Shown: piece by piece, positions 1 to 6,091 of the stretch | Numbering within the stretch: the first letter of the stretch is position 1 | Layout: every line of letters begins with the position of its first letter | Assembly: GCA_013331015.1 (NCBI GenBank) | Contig: DUHF01000257.1 | Coordinates: forward strand, 3,753 to 11,665 | Reading direction: 5' to 3' | DNA length: 7,913 bases | From: Methanoregula sp. | Lineage (GTDB): Archaea; Halobacteriota; Methanomicrobia; Methanomicrobiales; Methanospirillaceae | Program-made: the position numbers and the translations under genes | Notes under the pieces: generated by a model | Databases searched by the model: none | The model's input: only the letters and a program-made list of their open reading frames with translations | Told to the model about the DNA's origin: nothing

Positions 1-5
1 AAGTT

Positions 6-887
6 ATGAGGATACCAGAAGTGAGCCACAAAGAGATTTTTTTTAAAAACGACAGGGTTCTCATCATCAATGACAGTGTATTCCATACCCACCAGATCAA
101 GCCGGACTCTGTTGATCTCGTGGTTACCTCTCCACCCTATAATGTCGATATCAAATACAATTCCCATGATGACCAGACAAGCTACGAAGATTACAAGATC
201 TTCAGTGAAAAATGGATGAGCTGCTGTTACACCTGGCTCAAAGACGATGGACGATTCTGCTTAAATATCCCTCTGGACAAGAACAAGGGCGGCCAGCAGA
301 GTGTTGGCGCCGATCTCACGACACTTGCAAAAAAGATCGGTTTTCAGTATCATTCCACCATCATCTGGAATGAAGGCAACATTTCCCGGCGAACTGCGTG
401 GGGCTCCTGGCTGAGCGCATCCGCACCCTACGTCATTGCACCGGTTGAACTGGTCGTGGTTTTGTACAAAAATACCTGGAAGAAGACCAGCGGATCCCGG
501 GAATCGGACATTTCAAAGCAGGAGTTCATGGACTGGACGAACGGCCTGTGGACATTCAATGGCGAGAGTAAAAAGAAGATCGGACACCCGGCACCATTCC
601 CCATCGAATTGCCCCGGAGATGCATCAAGCTGTTCAGTTACAAAGACGACACCGTTCTCGATCCATTCCTTGGCAGCGGAACCACCCTCGTGGCGTCGTA
701 CCTGAATAACCGGAAGGGAGTTGGTATTGATATCGATCCTCACTATTGCCAGATCGCCCTCGACCGGTTGGAAAAGGAAGGCGGGATGGGACAGAACGGC
801 AGTAAGAATAACCCTCCCCCGGTCATTACAAAACCAAAGATCAAGAAAACCGGTGTACCCCAAACGAAGAGAAGCCGGCTCTGTTGA
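6..887 (+). CDS. Site-specific DNA methyltransferase, beta class (N4-cytosine or N6-adenine)
   Basis: Transfers a methyl group from S-adenosylmethionine to an exocyclic amino group in DNA. The catalytic motif IV, TSPPY, is at residues 41-45. The motif X-like HPAPFP is at 194-199, followed by motif I, DPFLGSGTT, at 219-227 and the acidic GIDIDP at 240-245. The order IV before I marks the beta class. At 293 residues it is a normal size for a small type II or orphan enzyme. SPPY cannot by itself separate N4-cytosine from N6-adenine activity, and the target site cannot be read from the sequence. The last 30 or so residues are rich in K, P and N and lie outside the fold. The ATG at 6 is only five bases from the window edge and the frame is open upstream, so an earlier start is possible. 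No endonuclease follows; a partner could lie upstream. Base composition is visibly less GC-rich than in the genes on the right, as is common for transferred modification genes. Confidence 0.93.
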   Translation: MRIPEVSHKEIFFKNDRVLIINDSVFHTHQIKPDSVDLVVTSPPYNVDIKYNSHDDQTSYEDYKIFSEKWMSCCYTWLKDDGRFCLNIPLDKNKGGQQSVGADLTTLAKKIGFQYHSTIIWNEGNISRRTAWGSWLSASAPYVIAPVELVVVLYKNTWKKTSGSRESDISKQEFMDWTNGLWTFNGESKKKIGHPAPFPIELPRRCIKLFSYKDDTVLDPFLGSGTTLVASYLNNRKGVGIDIDPHYCQIALDRLEKEGGMGQNGSKNNPPPVITKPKIKKTGVPQTKRSRLC

Positions 888-927
888 ATTCCCAAAAGAC
901 GAATCAGAAAGAAAAAACCTGTCTGCA

Positions 928-935
928 TTTTTTTT
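928..935 (+). terminator. Oligo-T transcription terminator after the methyltransferase
   Basis: A run of eight T lies 40 bases after the methyltransferase stop codon. Archaeal RNA polymerase terminates at such runs without needing a hairpin, so this is the likely 3' end of that transcript. It is the first of a series of T tracts on this strand. Confidence 0.55.
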
Positions 936-1092
936 GGTATTGCCGGGGATACCGGTGATTTTATCGCCAAGATCCGGAGTCTGGTTTTCACGGGAAAATG
1001 AGGATTTAATATGAAAATGCCACGGATTTTTTCATCCTGTATGCTTGTGGCACGCGAGCATCATGTCCGTTTCCCATGAAAACACTTACCGA

Positions 1093-1110
1093 TGCCTGCG
1101 GCCACAGGCA
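1093..1110. repeat. Small hairpin, 6-bp stem
   Basis: TGCCTG at 1093-1098 pairs with CAGGCA at 1105-1110 around the loop CGGCCA. It lies 54 bases before the T8 tract at 1164. The word CGATGCCTGC at 1090-1099 recurs at 1193-1202. Confidence 0.5.
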
Positions 1111-1200
1111 CACAGGATGGGAACAGAATCTGCATTTCCCTGGTAAATCACCATCCTCATCCGTTTTTTTTGATGATACCACTCGCTGGTTGCGATGCCT

Positions 1201-1221
1201 GCCGCCGCTCCCTCTGGCGGC
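1201..1221. repeat. Small hairpin, 6-bp GC stem
   Basis: GCCGCC at 1201-1206 pairs perfectly with GGCGGC at 1216-1221 around a nine-base loop. A T6 tract follows at 1255-1260. It directly follows the second copy of the GATGCCTGC word, so words and hairpins at 1093-1110 and here have a similar arrangement about 103 bases apart. Confidence 0.5.
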
Positions 1222-1302
1222 CCCATCAAGGAAAAATCCCAAGCATAATACAGGTTTTTTATGAATTCACCTGATATCCCCCCTCCTGACCCACCCGTAC
1301 GA

Positions 1303-1322
1303 CTGCCTGCCCATGGCGGCAG
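1303..1322. repeat. Hairpin inside a pyrimidine/purine-mirrored stretch
   Basis: CTGCC at 1303-1307 pairs with GGCAG at 1318-1322. Outside it, CCCG just before 1300 can pair with CGGG just after 1322, and the C-rich stretch near 1278-1287 faces the G-rich stretch near 1324-1339. A longer imperfect fold of about 65 bases is therefore possible. A third GCCTGC word sits at 1305-1310. Confidence 0.4.
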
Positions 1323-1526
1323 CCGGGAGGGGAGGAGGTCCAGGGGCACCCGCTCCGTCATTCCGTAAAAAAGTTCCTGATGGAATTTTTGACCTTTTGA
1401 GAGAAAATCTTGATCAGATTCTGGTGAAACGTGCATGAACCGGCTCCAATAGCACGATGGCGGTTTTTTTTAGTTTCTGTGGAGTTGAATTGAATACTTG
1501 CCGTATCAGAGTAGCTTGAGGGGCAC

Positions 1527-1574
1527 ATGAGCCTCCCATTACTCATTTTTTTCCTTTTCATCCTCAAAGTCTGA
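1527..1574 (+). CDS. Possible 15-residue hydrophobic peptide
   Basis: ATG at 1527 opens a frame that ends with TGA at 1572-1574 and reads MSLPLLIFFLFILKV: an almost wholly hydrophobic segment with a single K near the end, like a tiny membrane peptide. GAGGGG at 1518-1523 stands three bases before the ATG and could be a ribosome binding site, although that spacing is short. The T7 tract of the region falls inside this frame and supplies the I and F codons, so a chance origin from a T-rich stretch is a real alternative. No known family can be assigned to so short a peptide. Confidence 0.15.
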   Translation: MSLPLLIFFLFILKV

Positions 1575-1622
1575 ACCTGCGTTCATGCGTCTTTCGACTG
1601 AACTTAAAAAAAGCCACTCTGG

Positions 1623-1638
1623 CCGGATTAAAATCCGG
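1623..1638. repeat. 16-bp palindrome-like inverted repeat
   Basis: CCGGATT at 1623-1629 and AATCCGG at 1632-1638 are perfect inverted copies separated by two bases. Such compact dyads often bind dimeric regulators, but no start codon of a convincing gene lies close by. It may also be incidental. Confidence 0.4.
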
Positions 1639-1660
1639 ATACCTGCTGGGGCACCCGATG

Positions 1661-1687
1661 ATTCATCAATCGTTTTTCACGATGAAT
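1661..1687. repeat. Inverted repeat with 7-bp arms
   Basis: ATTCATC at 1661-1667 pairs with GATGAAT at 1681-1687, with a 13-base spacer containing T5. It lies 23 bases after the dyad at 1623-1638. Possible hairpin or operator; no function can be assigned. Confidence 0.35.
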
Positions 1688-1832
1688 ACAGGTCTTTCGG
1701 GCCGTACCTCAATTTGCCCTAATTCATTAAATAGGGATGGGGGCGATAACCGGATGCTCCCAAGGAATCATCCCGTAAGAAAGAAAAGTTATGATCGCTA
1801 TCCAGAACACCGAACCAGAGAGGAGCCTTTTT

Positions 1833-1838
1833 AAAAAA
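1833..1838 (-). terminator. Possible oligo-T terminator of the histidine phosphatase
   Basis: A run of six A on the given strand reads as T6 on the minus strand, 82 bases beyond the phosphatase stop codon. It is part of a TTTTTAAAAAA stretch, and the segment up to 1857 can fold as AAAAACGTT against AACGGTTTTT with one bulge. It is the first T run met by transcription leaving the gene. Confidence 0.35.
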
Positions 1839-1919
1839 CGTTTCAACAACGGTTTTTATTGGACAGCCCCCTTTTCGTCCTTCCCGTCCATCCGTACCAG
1901 CATCCTGCGGGGTGACCGG

Positions 1920-2594
1920 CTATTCCGGACACCATTCTCTACAGAGGGAATGTTCCGGGTCGGCAAACCGGATTTTTGCGCCGGTGGAATCCCCGCTGAT
2001 GAGGACGCCGTTGAGGAAGCCGATCGTGGTCAGGGTCGTGCCACAGACACTGGCAACGATGGGCAGGATCGTGACATCGTGGGCAACTGCAACCACGAGA
2101 GCGCCGTCCCCGCCCCCCGGCATCGACACGAGTGCTCTGAGTAACCGGTCGCTGTAGTCGTGCGGGTCACGGATCGTATCCCCGGGAATCGCTCCCCCAA
2201 GCCACTCCTGCATCAGGGAGTGCCAGCCTTTCTCATCCCAGAGTACCCTGAACCGGTCGGGATCGGTGATAACACTCTCAACACAGGGAAGGATTCCCAA
2301 ATCCCGTGTTCCGTTAAGGGAAGAATGTCCCTTCCGTATCGACTCTGCCGTCATGCGGCAGCGACGGGGAGCGGTATACCCGAGATGGAGGGTTGTGTCG
2401 GGAACGATCGTCTGGAGTTTCCTGCCGAACTCCTCGGCATGGACGATCCCTTCTGGTGTAATCGCAACGTCCTCGTGCAGTCCGTCCGGAGTAATCCGCA
2501 GCAAATCCCGGGCCGAATGCCGGATCAAAAGGATGGTCCTTCCGGTGGCCTGGTGGTTTTTCAGGAGTCCCAGGACATAATCGCCGTGGTTCAT
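1920..2594 (-). CDS. Histidine phosphatase superfamily protein
   Basis: A 224-residue protein of the histidine phosphatase (phosphoglycerate-mutase-like) superfamily, which removes phosphate through a phosphohistidine intermediate. The catalytic motif is IRHSARD at residues 24-30, with H26 as nucleophile and R25 and R29 as phosphate ligands; S replaces the usual G of RHG. ITPEGIVHAEEFGRKL at 45-60 matches the family helix, RCRMTAESI at 78-86 supplies a further arginine, and AHD at 171-173 gives the second catalytic histidine. There is no signal peptide or membrane segment, so it is cytoplasmic. The substrate cannot be told: sugar phosphates, nucleotides and phosphoproteins are all used in this family. 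It stands alone, divergent from the acyltransferase. The ATG at 2594 is chosen because the fold begins soon after it; there is no clear ribosome site and the transcript may be nearly leaderless. Confidence 0.88.
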   Translation of the reverse strand: MNHGDYVLGLLKNHQATGRTILLIRHSARDLLRITPDGLHEDVAITPEGIVHAEEFGRKLQTIVPDTTLHLGYTAPRRCRMTAESIRKGHSSLNGTRDLGILPCVESVITDPDRFRVLWDEKGWHSLMQEWLGGAIPGDTIRDPHDYSDRLLRALVSMPGGGDGALVVAVAHDVTILPIVASVCGTTLTTIGFLNGVLISGDSTGAKIRFADPEHSLCREWCPE

Positions 2595-2904
2595 GGCAGA
2601 GTACCAGTCGCCGCATGAATCAAAATACTGATCGATTGGATTTTTTAGGGTTTTCGCTCACGCACCCGGGGCCGGCTCCTAGTTGTGCCGTCAGAGATGA
2701 TCCCGGAAGCAACGGCATACCCGTTTAACATTATCCGGAAATCGGAAAAATAACAGGGGCATAACACCTGATATTATTCCCGGGTGCCCTCCGGTTCTCC
2801 CGGTTCTTCCAGATTCAGACAAAAAATCCTGCCCGCTCCTTCAACCCGGCAAGGCACCTGGTGCAATGAAGAGAATAAATAGCACCGGCGCCGGATCGCT
2901 ATTG
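2595..2904. promoter_or_regulatory. Divergent promoter region between phosphatase and acyltransferase
   Basis: About 300 bases without a supported gene, apart from a possible longer acyltransferase start at 2866. On the minus strand, GTATTTTG at 2628-2621 is a TATA-like box centred about 30 bases from the phosphatase ATG, and CCTAAAAAATCC at 2649-2638 is an alternative. On the plus strand, AATAAATA at 2874-2881 is the best box, preceded by purine-rich GAAGAG where a BRE would lie. No operator dyad stands out; CAGG and CCTG flank nine bases near 2755-2772. Confidence 0.45.
2874..2881 (+). promoter_or_regulatory. TATA box for a leaderless acyltransferase transcript
   Basis: AATAAATA is centred 27 bases before the ATG at 2905, the distance expected between an archaeal TATA box and the transcription start. 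Transcription would begin at or next to the ATG, giving a leaderless message. The upstream ATG at 2866 lies before this box and could not be translated from such a message. Confidence 0.5.
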
Positions 2905-4053
2905 ATGAGCGATCGAGAACCGGCAGGAACACCACAAAAACCGCGTCTTCTCTACATCGATAACCTCCGGATCCTCGTCATCAGCCTTGTCATCGTCTCG
3001 CACTGCTCCATCACCTACGGGGGCCCCGGCGGCTGGTTCTTCATCGACCCGGGCAATGCACCCGGGACACCGTTTGTCCTTGCCGTCATCGACACCATCA
3101 ACCAGTCGTTCTTCATGGGCTTTTTCACCCTGGTCTCGGCCTATTTCGTCCTGCCCTCGCTCCTGCGGAAGGGTCAGGAGAAGTTCGCGCATGACCGGCT
3201 CCTCCGGCTCGGCATCCCGCTCCTCTTCTTTGTCCTCGTCATCAACCCCTTCATCGCGCTACTCCTCCAGGCGGCCGGCGCACCGCTCCCCCTGCCTCTC
3301 GAAACCCTCTTAAACCCAATCACCGGTCCCGCGTTCGGGCCGATGTGGTTTGTCTGGTTCCTGCTCCTTGCCACCGGGGTGTATATGATATGGACGACGT
3401 TTTGCCCGCCCGCAGTCCCCGGCAGCGTTCCCCCAAAACCGCTCCCGGGCTTTGTGGCCATCGCGGGGTTCGGTCTCCTGCTGGGCATCGTCACGGGTAT
3501 CGTCCGCATCTTCATCCCCATCGGCTCGACCTGGCTTTTTAACTTCCAGCTCCCGTTCTTCCCGCAGTACATCGCCCTCTTCATCGTGGGGATATGGGCT
3601 GCTGAAAACCGGTGGTTCGATCATATCCCCGACCAGCTGGGGAAAGCCTGCACGATCGCGGCCCTCGCGCTCATCGCTATCGAGCCGTTCTTCCTGCACT
3701 CTGTCCTGGACTCCCCGGACGGGCTCGCGCTCGTCATGGGCGGGATCCACGGGCAGGCCATCACCTATGCTCTCTGGGAGCAGATGGCATGCGTCATGAT
3801 CATCACCGCGCTCATCTGGATCTTCTCCCGCCGGCTCAACGTGCAGGGGCCAGTAACCCGGGCCATGGCGGCCGACGCCTATACCGTGTACGTCTTCCAC
3901 CCGGTCGTCCTCGTCTCCCTCTCCCTCCTCTTCGCGGGTGTCGCCCTCCCGCAGCTGGCCAAGTTCGCCATCGTGCTCCCGCTCACCATCGCGTTCTCGT
4001 TCATCCTTGCGCACCTGATACGGGCGGTGCCGGGCGTGGGCCGGGTGCTGTGA
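2905..4053 (+). CDS. Acyltransferase family 3 membrane protein
   Basis: A multi-pass integral membrane enzyme of the acyltransferase-3 family (OatA / MdoC-like), which typically moves an acyl group such as acetyl or succinyl across the membrane onto a sugar or lipid-linked glycan. About ten hydrophobic helices fill the protein. Family marks are RLLYIDNLRILVI with the conserved H of IVSHC in the first helix, RLLRLGIPLLFF after the second pair of helices, MWFVWFLL in the middle and YVFHP near the end. An ATG at 2866 would add 13 residues, giving 395 instead of 382. I prefer 2905 because a TATA box lies inside that extension and the family similarity starts only after it; GGTG before 2866 is too close to act as a ribosome site. 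The substrate is unknown: cell-surface glycan or an archaeal lipid headgroup are guesses. No glycosyltransferases are nearby. Confidence 0.9.
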   Translation: MSDREPAGTPQKPRLLYIDNLRILVISLVIVSHCSITYGGPGGWFFIDPGNAPGTPFVLAVIDTINQSFFMGFFTLVSAYFVLPSLLRKGQEKFAHDRLLRLGIPLLFFVLVINPFIALLLQAAGAPLPLPLETLLNPITGPAFGPMWFVWFLLLATGVYMIWTTFCPPAVPGSVPPKPLPGFVAIAGFGLLLGIVTGIVRIFIPIGSTWLFNFQLPFFPQYIALFIVGIWAAENRWFDHIPDQLGKACTIAALALIAIEPFFLHSVLDSPDGLALVMGGIHGQAITYALWEQMACVMIITALIWIFSRRLNVQGPVTRAMAADAYTVYVFHPVVLVSLSLLFAGVALPQLAKFAIVLPLTIAFSFILAHLIRAVPGVGRVL

Positions 4054-4061
4054 AAAAGAGG

Positions 4062-4066
4062 TTTTT
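4062..4066 (+). terminator. Short T tract after the acyltransferase
   Basis: T5 lies nine bases after the stop codon and pairs with A5 at 4053-4057 around GAGG, forming a weak hairpin. It is a plausible terminator for the rightward gene before it meets the opposing operon. Confidence 0.4.
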
Positions 4067-4112
4067 GTCCTGCCCGGAAACAGGGCACAGGGGAAAAAGC
4101 GAGAGTGAACGC

Positions 4113-4172
4113 AAAAGGCCGGTTCCGTGAGCGCAACCTGCTGTAACAACCCCACACCCGCCCGAACCGGCC
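4113..4172 (-). terminator. Hairpin plus T run ending the ABC transporter operon
   Basis: GGCCGGTTC at 4117-4125 and GAACCGGCC at 4164-4172 are perfect 9-bp inverted arms with a 38-base loop. Read on the minus strand, the second arm is followed at once by TTTT (4116-4113), and a further T5 lies at 4098-4094. The hairpin begins 23 bases after the ATPase stop codon. Hairpin-dependent termination is less usual in archaea, so it may instead be a 3'-end stabilising structure. Confidence 0.6.
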
Positions 4173-4194
4173 GCTGGATCTGCTACCCGCCAAG

Positions 4195-4887
4195 CTACGC
4201 CCCTTCCACGTCCGGCCTGCCGTCAGATAGGATCTTCCCGTCCTGCAACGTGACGACCCGGTCAAAGTAGCGCTGGTGCCACTCCTCGTGGGAGACCATC
4301 ACCACGGTCTGGTTAAGATCGTGGTTCAGTTTCTTTAAAAGTTCGAGGATCACCGTCGAGTTCTTCGTGTCAAGGTTGGCGCACGGCTCATCGGCAAGGA
4401 GGAGCGCCGGGTTGTTGATGAGGGCCCGGGCAATGGCTACCCGCTGCTGCTCGCCGCCCGACATCTCGCCGGGAAGGAAAGCGACCCGGTCTTTGAGCCC
4501 CACGAGCGCAAGGATGTCCCGGCAGGCCCGGGTGCACTCTTTTGAGGTCATTCCCCGCACCTTTGAGGGCAGGAAGATGTTCTCCTCGGCTGTCAGCTCC
4601 GGGACCAGCGCATAGTCCTGGAAGACGTACCCGAGCCGGTTGAGCCGGAACGCCGTCCGCTCTTTTTCGGAGAGAGCATTGACGTCCACGCCATCGATGA
4701 GGAGGTTGCCCGACGTTGGCCGGTCAAGGAGCCCGAGCAGGTGGAGGAGCGTTGACTTCCCGCTGCCGCTCGCACCGGTGATCCCGACAAACTCGCCCCG
4801 GCCGATGGTGATATCTGCGCCGTCCAGTGCCCGGACTTCCACGCTGCCCCGGCCATAGATCTTTGAAAGCCTGTGTCCTTCGATCAT
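4195..4887 (-). CDS. ABC transporter ATP-binding protein, LolD/MacB type
   Basis: The 230-residue nucleotide-binding subunit of an ABC complex; it hydrolyses ATP at the inner face of the membrane to drive its FtsX-type permease. Motifs are all present: Walker A GASGSGKST at 38-46, Q-loop Q90, signature MSGGEQQRV at 142-150, Walker B LLLADEP at 162-168 with catalytic E167, D-loop NLD at 171-173 and the switch H200. The SGGEQQRVAIARAL stretch and overall length match the LolD/MacB/FtsE group rather than nutrient importers. It is the last gene of the operon: its ATG lies one base after the permease stop codon, and GGGGG four bases before the ATG can act as the ribosome site within the end of the previous gene. 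One-to-one gene pairing with a single permease suggests a homodimeric 2+2 complex. Confidence 0.95.
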   Translation of the reverse strand: MIEGHRLSKIYGRGSVEVRALDGADITIGRGEFVGITGASGSGKSTLLHLLGLLDRPTSGNLLIDGVDVNALSEKERTAFRLNRLGYVFQDYALVPELTAEENIFLPSKVRGMTSKECTRACRDILALVGLKDRVAFLPGEMSGGEQQRVAIARALINNPALLLADEPCANLDTKNSTVILELLKKLNHDLNQTVVMVSHEEWHQRYFDRVVTLQDGKILSDGRPDVEGA

Positions 4888-4888
4888 G

Positions 4889-6091
4889 CTACCCCCTGAT
4901 TGCCGAGAGGATCTCCTCCCGGGTGGTCAGCCACGACGGCACGTAGCCCGCGATGAGCGATACGACAAAGAGGCTTGCAACCGCCTCGGCAACAAGCGAC
5001 AATTCCAGCACCGGGGCAACCGGCCCGCCGGGGAAGACCAGCGGCGAGGCGGTCAGGTACTGGAGCACCAGGAGGAGGAGCACGCAGCCCGCGGCCGTCC
5101 CGCAGGCGCAGATGAAGAGCGCCTGGAAGATGTAGGACTTGATGATGATCGAGCGGTCGATGCCGATGGCCTGCAAAATCCCGATCTGTTTGCGCCGGTA
5201 GACCGTGTTGATGAAGATGACGATGAAGATGATCACGATCGCGATGATGAGGCTCACGATGGTGCTGATGAAGTTGATGATGTCAAAGCTCCCGACAATG
5301 GATTTTAAGAAGTCCGCGGACTTGTCCTCCCAGGTCCAGACCTGCTCCTGCACCCCGTACTGCATGAGGGTGATCCGCATGGCATCCTCATCGCCCGTTG
5401 TTCTGGTCTTCACGAGGATCTGGTTTGCCGCATCGGTCGTCCCCATGATGTCCTCGTACTCCTTTCTCGTGATGAACGCGTTCGAGTCGGTGGCCGAGGT
5501 GCCCGAGTACAGGATCCCCTTGACCCGGTACTGGCGCGTCACGCCGTTTTGAAACGTGACCTCCACGGTCTTGCCGACCCCGGCGCCGCCAAGCGATGCG
5601 ACCCGGTCAACCTTCTGGTCCTCTCTTCCGGCAAGGGTTCTGCCAAGCACGATCTGGTCCCGGTCCGCATCGGAAAGGAAGTCCCCGCTCTCGATCTTCG
5701 TGTGGGTCCGGAGCACCTGCACCTCATCGGAGGGCTTGATCGCGACGATGAGGGGAGACGCCGACTTTCCCTTGTACACGATCGTCGAACCGCCAAAGTA
5801 GCGCGGCGAGCTTGCCACAACGCCGGGGATGCGGTTGATCTTCTGCTGGAGTTCGTTTGCTTTGGTGATGATGAGTTCGTTCTCGCGGGGCTCGATGACC
5901 AGGTTCCCGTAACTGTAATCGATGGTCTGCTGGTTGAAGAGGATGACCACGCCCGCGATGATGGAGGGGAGGAAGATGAGGTTGACAAAGACCAGGGCGA
6001 TGATTGTCACCGTGAGGAGGAGCGTGCCCTTGTTCCCCCGGGTGATGAGCCGGGAGGCAAGGAAGAAGGCGACCTGCTCCTCCTCAAGCAT
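4889..6091 (-). CDS. ABC transporter permease, FtsX/MacB type
   Basis: A 400-residue membrane subunit with the MacB layout. One helix lies at about residues 24-51, a large outer domain at about 52-270, then three helices at about 274-296, 320-344 and 363-385. The RRKQIGILQAIGI stretch at about 299-311 is the coupling segment typical of FtsX domains, and the C-terminus ends with the familiar PSW...REEILSAIRG pattern. Proteins of this type usually do not import solutes: they extrude molecules or pass mechanical force to outer partners. The ATG at 6091 is preferred over a TTG at 6118 because the family starts at this point and the TTG would add nine residues with no similarity. It overlaps the upstream gene by eight bases, which implies translational coupling. 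The outer domain would face the anchored Ig-like protein encoded just before it. Confidence 0.93.
   Translation of the reverse strand: MLEEEQVAFFLASRLITRGNKGTLLLTVTIIALVFVNLIFLPSIIAGVVILFNQQTIDYSYGNLVIEPRENELIITKANELQQKINRIPGVVASSPRYFGGSTIVYKGKSASPLIVAIKPSDEVQVLRTHTKIESGDFLSDADRDQIVLGRTLAGREDQKVDRVASLGGAGVGKTVEVTFQNGVTRQYRVKGILYSGTSATDSNAFITRKEYEDIMGTTDAANQILVKTRTTGDEDAMRITLMQYGVQEQVWTWEDKSADFLKSIVGSFDIINFISTIVSLIIAIVIIFIVIFINTVYRRKQIGILQAIGIDRSIIIKSYIFQALFICACGTAAGCVLLLLVLQYLTASPLVFPGGPVAPVLELSLVAEAVASLFVVSLIAGYVPSWLTTREEILSAIRG

Larger units (their letters stand above)
888..1919. other. Gene-free region of about 1 kb with oligo-T tracts and small hairpins
   Basis: No reading frame here has a recognisable domain, and those present overlap on opposite strands with unnatural composition. 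What can be seen is a series of plus-strand T tracts at 928-935, 1027-1032, 1164-1171, 1255-1260, 1386-1390, 1464-1471 and 1546-1552. There are also A tracts near 1366 and 1605, and hairpins at 1093-1110, 1201-1221 and 1303-1322. Two inverted repeats lie at 1623-1638 and 1661-1687. A T-tract series on one strand could mean several short transcripts, a decayed gene region, or simply AT-rich spacer. The region lies just after a methyltransferase of different composition, which fits a boundary of transferred DNA. I cannot name a function. Confidence 0.6.

Noticed and set aside
1011..1079. 22-codon frame beginning ATGAAAATGCC with GAGG upstream
   Set aside because: It contains the T6 tract and no informative residues; the ribosome site is weak and nothing distinguishes it from chance.
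1164..1230. C/D box guide RNA starting at TGATGA near 1171
   Set aside because: A C-box-like word follows the T8 tract, but no CTGA D box stands at the needed distance.
1086..1436. Minus-strand frame of 116 codons with GGAG before its ATG
   Set aside because: Residue makeup shows no domain or hydrophobic pattern, it runs through the hairpins and T tracts of the gene desert, and overlapping frames of similar length exist on both strands.
1791..2144. Plus-strand frame of 117 codons
   Set aside because: Its larger part lies antisense to the histidine phosphatase, whose motifs are clear; the unique part has no recognisable content and no ribosome site.
3310..4155. Long minus-strand frame opposite the acyltransferase
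   Set aside because: Extremely rich in D, E, R and G, as expected for the antisense of a hydrophobic GC-rich membrane protein gene.
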